NCBI GenBank assembly: GCA_003427395.1
Contig: BFEA01000609.1
Span: 6,319 to 37,377 of the forward strand
Origin: Chara braunii
Taxonomy: Eukaryota; Streptophyta; Charophyceae; Charales; Characeae
Direction of reading: 5' to 3'
DNA: 31,059 nucleotides
Shown: positions 27,608-31,059 of the stretch, piece by piece
Position numbering within the stretch: the first letter of the stretch is position 1
Layout: each line of letters starts with the position of its first letter
Translations under genes and position numbers: made by a program
The notes under the pieces: model-generated
Told to the model about the DNA's origin: nothing
The model's database searches: none
The model's input: the letters and a program-made list of their open reading frames with translations, nothing else

Positions 27608-28365
27608 GCAGCGGCGGGTGCTTGAGGGTTTCGCATTGATGCCGTGGGTAGTTGCCGCAACTTGTCGGCGGTGCTCCAGTACCGCTTCACGGTTACAGTG
27701 GAGCGGTGAGACAGCCACCACCTCGTCATTTTCATTGACACCAACCATCTTTGTCGAGCTTGGGAGGTACAGGAGTTGGCGAGTAGTCCCCATGGTTGGC
27801 ACTTCAGATGATGTGCAAGATGGCCACTCTGGTGCTCGGCCAGTATGAAGGGAGAGACCTATCGAAGGAGAGAAAGTGAATGGGCGTGGGATTCGTGACA
27901 GTGTAGCCATGTTCATTCGATGATGTCAGCCGCCACAGACATGGATTGGGCGTTAGCTATAAGGAGACAAGCGGTGCATACGTGTCGGTCCTTTAACCTA
28001 CAATATGGATCAGTAGAAATCCGTCGCTCCGTTGCAAAGTCTGAGCGCTGACCTCAAACCTCAAGTCAACAATAGCACCGCCGACTACCGCAGGCCGTAG
28101 GGCTGACATCCTCCAGCTCAGATAACGGCGGTCAGACGGGTGGTAGCAGGTGGCATCTGCGAGCCGACAATGCCAGGGGAATTCTAGCCCGGAGGATTGT
28201 AGTACGCAGAGCGATCACGTGTGCAGCTACAACTTGAACTGGAAACGTCTATTCTCCAATTTCTCCTTATGCGAGATTGGGTGCAACTTTTTCATCCCTA
28301 GCTCTGCATGGAACAGACCAGGACAATAACTTCGAGATTGTTTACACGCATATATTTATGGGTGT
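27608..28365. other. Non-coding DNA right of the adapter join
   Basis: No gene, RNA or repeat recognised. Its linkage to sequence left of 27498 is doubtful because of the adapter. Confidence 0.5.
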
Positions 28366-28552
28366 AACTACGCGGGAGTCACAGAAATGAGTTATAATTG
28401 CAGTATGGGCCAAGATACAGTTTGCAATTGCACTTTGGGCTCCGTACCTGGTCACAAAGCTGGGTTGTATACATTGCCCAAAAACTGCAGTTGCAAACTA
28501 TATCTTGGCCCATACTGCAATTATAACTCGTTTTTGTGACTCCCATGTAGTT
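28366..28552. repeat. Foldback (MITE-like) element with 75-bp arms
   Basis: 28366-28440 is inverted at 28476-28552 with roughly ten mismatches and small gaps. Each arm holds two degenerate direct repeats of about 30 bp (AGTTATAATTGCAGTATGGGC then AGTTTGCAATTGCACTTTGGGC). There is no coding capacity. It resembles the smaller foldback at 13486-13610. Confidence 0.85.
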
Positions 28553-29651
28553 TCCCCTATATTTATACAATACCTTAGTCGCTGTGATAATTGTCACTAG
28601 ACGAGCTACTGTATATATTTCGCTGTCCCTTCATTGCATTTCCGTCCTGTTATTTATGGACGACCAGATCTTTGGGTCAGCGACGATGGCATATCCCGAG
28701 AGGACGCCGAGGCCGAGAGAATTCGTTCATTGATTTCCTCTTGTTTTGAGGATGGAGTCTTAATACTTTTAGCACGCCCTTAATGAATGAGGCCATTCTA
28801 CCATTACTTTCCTTTTCCTGGATACTTGGTCGCTGACGCATGCATGGTCTCTGCACAACCGATTTTGTGTGGCAAGGTCGACGGCGGGGATATTTTTATT
28901 TTATTTTAATGGCAGTACTGAAAACTGGAAGTAAATTAACGAACGATAAAAATGAATATAGGACACAGGATTATTATTATTTGAATTTATTTCTTCATTT
29001 TCGTCTGAGATTATGCTTCTCGCTGCTACAGCCCCAATCCAGCCTGTTTTATTGCTCCCATTATGACGCCTAGTTTTGGGTGTGGGCAACCGCGTTTATA
29101 ATTGTTAAATTGTGTTATGAGCTCGTCGCATAGTGTTTGGCTGTTTTGGGGCTCGTCGCCTAGTTTCTGCTTCATGCTGCTCACAGGTTTGCTGCGTCGA
29201 GGCTTGTATCACGACAAATGGTCGTCATGATTTCATGGGACTTTACGGTGAACACGACGGTTCAAAATCCGGCTTGATATGATTTTCGGCTGGCATTGGA
29301 CACCTCTAGGCTTCCTTGGCGAATGGCTCGACAATTCAGTTTCGATGCCCGGATCTTACCGTGGTTTGCAATGGCGTCAGTGCAGTATCCCAAGACACTT
29401 CTATCTCTGGGTCGATTTGAATATTTTTGGATACAGGTTAATCTCCGCTAAGGCGGGACGATGGTCGGTGATCACAATCATTTGATTTGAGATTCCCCGA
29501 CCGTTTGCTGCCTTTGTTTGCTTCACATGTCATGGGCTGAGAGCCTGAGACTGGTTTTATTATCTGCACATCTGACTTTGGCGTCCGGCCGTCTGCTAAA
29601 GGGGGGGGCGGTGGGGGGGGTAATGTTTAGACCTACCTGCAACGTCGTGAG

Positions 29652-29715
29652 GTGAATCCGATTTTATCGAAATTGGGACCACACCTGATCCCAATTTCGA
29701 TAAAATCGGATTCAC
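29652..29715. repeat. Perfect 27-bp inverted repeat
   Basis: GTGAATCCGATTTTATCGAA... (29652-29678) is perfectly inverted at 29689-29715, with a 10-bp spacer. The flanks are also partly inverted (CGTCGTGAG / CGCCACGAC), extending an imperfect stem. It would form a very stable hairpin. Confidence 0.92.
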
Positions 29716-30195
29716 TAGCGCCACGACCGTAGGCTTATGGTCAAGCCAACTATGCTCGGTGGGCGATAAAGCCAGTCACACTTGCAGGATCTGGCTACGG
29801 CAGCAAATTTGTGACTCGATACGGAGCTGAAGAGTCTAATCTAGCCGCTAGCCGTCAAGTAGTATCAGGGCTGGGCTGAGAGCCAGACCTTGAGGCTATA
29901 CTGATACAGCCTCGAGGTCATTTGCAGCTGCTAACAGGTAACATAAGAGCGAAAAAAAAAAAAAAAAAAAAAAAGAGAGCCAGCCGTAGACAGGTCCACA
30001 ATCATATAGGCGAGCCAGACCTACGAGGTTGGGATGCATTCAGCTCTAGTGCGAACAAGGCGAACAGGACGACCACTTGTCGCGACAAATGGACGGCGAC
30101 CAAGACGAACACAGTCCACGTAGTTGGGAGCCTGGTGCCCATTCGTGCCACAGCTTGGAGGCGCTGCTTACTGGCAGACATGCACTTTCAGGCGT

Positions 30196-30196
<1 letters not shown>

Positions 30197-30252
<56 letters not shown>
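30197..30252 (+). repeat. (AG)n microsatellite
   Basis: 56 bases of uninterrupted AG dinucleotides. Confidence 0.97.
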
Positions 30253-30253
<1 letters not shown>

Positions 30254-30794
30254 CATTATCTGCAACCGCCGTCAAAAAAAAAAAAAAAGCCTTCAGGCCA
30301 ACGCCTTAAAACGGAACTTTCGCGGACGACTCAGTTGCCTTCACATCGCGCTGCAGGACCACACGGCGTTTTTATGCCTTTCTGACATCTATCGACTTGT
30401 TCTGCTCTGTAGCGCAGGAGGCCTTTTAAACAATAGAGGTTATTAAAAGTATTGAGAGTATGGGCCTCACTCCACTATAGAACCTTTCACAAAGTCATGT
30501 GTTTTACGAACAATGTCATGTGTTTTACGATTGTGACCACTTCGACCAGATGCATTTGAACAGATGCGACATTTTGAATGTATTTAGACAGAGTATAGAC
30601 CAGATGCATTTGAAGTTTGAACACATCACACATCCGACATTCTGAATGTTTTTCGACAGAGTATGGGGCACAACTTCCGCTGCACAGGTGAAAGTTCTCC
30701 CACGATTTCAAGCAGGAAATTTTTCACACGTCAAGGCGCACTCGCCACCCTTCTTTTCCCCTTTTTCCACCATCCCCCTCCTTGCACAGTCTCC

Positions 30795-30795
<1 letters not shown>

Positions 30796-30832
<37 letters not shown>
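30796..30832 (+). repeat. Poly-C run
   Basis: 37 consecutive C. A run this long is prone to polymerase and assembly error, so its length is unreliable. Confidence 0.95.
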
Positions 30833-31009
30833 TTCCTCAACTTTCTCTGCCCAATCACCCCCCCTCACCAACCCACTCCCCCACCTATTTATGCTTTCCC
30901 TTTCCCACCCGACAGAATGGCTCAGAAAATGAGGACGGATGAACGAAGATAAGGGCCATAAGGCATCGGGAAGCAAACCACGCAGGTATTCCAAAAGTCG
31001 AAGTCTCAA

Positions 31010-31010
<1 letters not shown>

Positions 31011-31059
<49 letters not shown>
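31011..31059 (+). repeat. Terminal poly-A run
   Basis: The window stops inside a homopolymer of at least 49 A, as expected where a short-read contig could not be extended. Confidence 0.95.

Larger units (their letters stand above)
28553..31059. other. Non-coding DNA to the end of the window
   Basis: No gene recognised. It includes an inverted repeat (29652-29715), an A run (29952-29974), (AG)n at 30197-30252, a 37-base C run at 30796-30832, and a terminal run of 49 A (31011-31059). A phrase CCAGATGCATTTGAA is repeated near 30546 and 30600. Confidence 0.6.

Noticed and set aside
27143-27916. ORFs starting or ending with MCIRDR, MYKRQ or SLIHI
   Set aside because: These residues are encoded by Nextera adapter sequence, so the ORFs are artefacts.
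1-31059. tRNA, rRNA or other structured RNA genes
   Set aside because: I looked for T-arm (GGTTCGAATCC-like) and cloverleaf patterns and saw none that fit.

Overview
The window looks like nuclear DNA of a streptophyte green alga, with a charophyte such as Chara as my best guess. The only recognisable host gene, panB (ketopantoate hydroxymethyltransferase), is of plant type with a long organelle-targeting-like extension. Everything else is sparse, microsatellite-rich non-coding DNA loaded with retroelements. The species assignment is inference. The window ends in a run of A, contains an N gap, and carries sequencing-adapter sequence, so it is probably a complete short-read scaffold.

Layout. 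1-12384 is one long, damaged Ty3/gypsy LTR retrotransposon, with direct terminal repeats (1-974 and 11407-12384, about 98% identical by eye) and a primer-binding site of initiator tRNA-Met type. Its gene order is gag, protease, reverse transcriptase, RNase H, PHD finger, integrase, then three unrecognised ORFs (ORF2, ORF3, ORF4). The LTR also carries a 154-aa ORF that is open in both copies. 12385-15216 is non-coding with foldbacks and simple repeats. 15465-17588 is panB, flanked by a 31-bp triplication upstream and a 52-bp duplication downstream. 17781-19576 is a cluster of small foldback (MITE-like) elements around a 15-bp minisatellite. 19577-22553 is low-complexity DNA. 22555-26892 is a 5'-truncated, frameshifted LINE on the minus strand. 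27498-27607 contains Nextera transposase adapter sequence and a mate-pair junction, so contiguity there is artificial. 28366-28552 is a foldback element, and the rest is non-coding.

How the parts work together. The retrotransposon holds the only multi-gene system. Gag-Pol would make particles, cDNA and integrase, and the PHD finger beside integrase could tether integration to chromatin. Downstream ORFs are arranged unusually: integrase stop/ORF2 start and ORF2 stop/ORF3 start share the tetranucleotide ATGA, and the PHD-integrase ORF, ORF2, ORF3 and ORF4 each begin just after a pyrimidine-rich tract. This suggests reinitiation or spliced subgenomic mRNAs in the intact ancestor. This accessory cassette is the best candidate for an undescribed system here. 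The copy itself is dead: at least seven in-frame stops, several frameshifts and a broken zinc knuckle.
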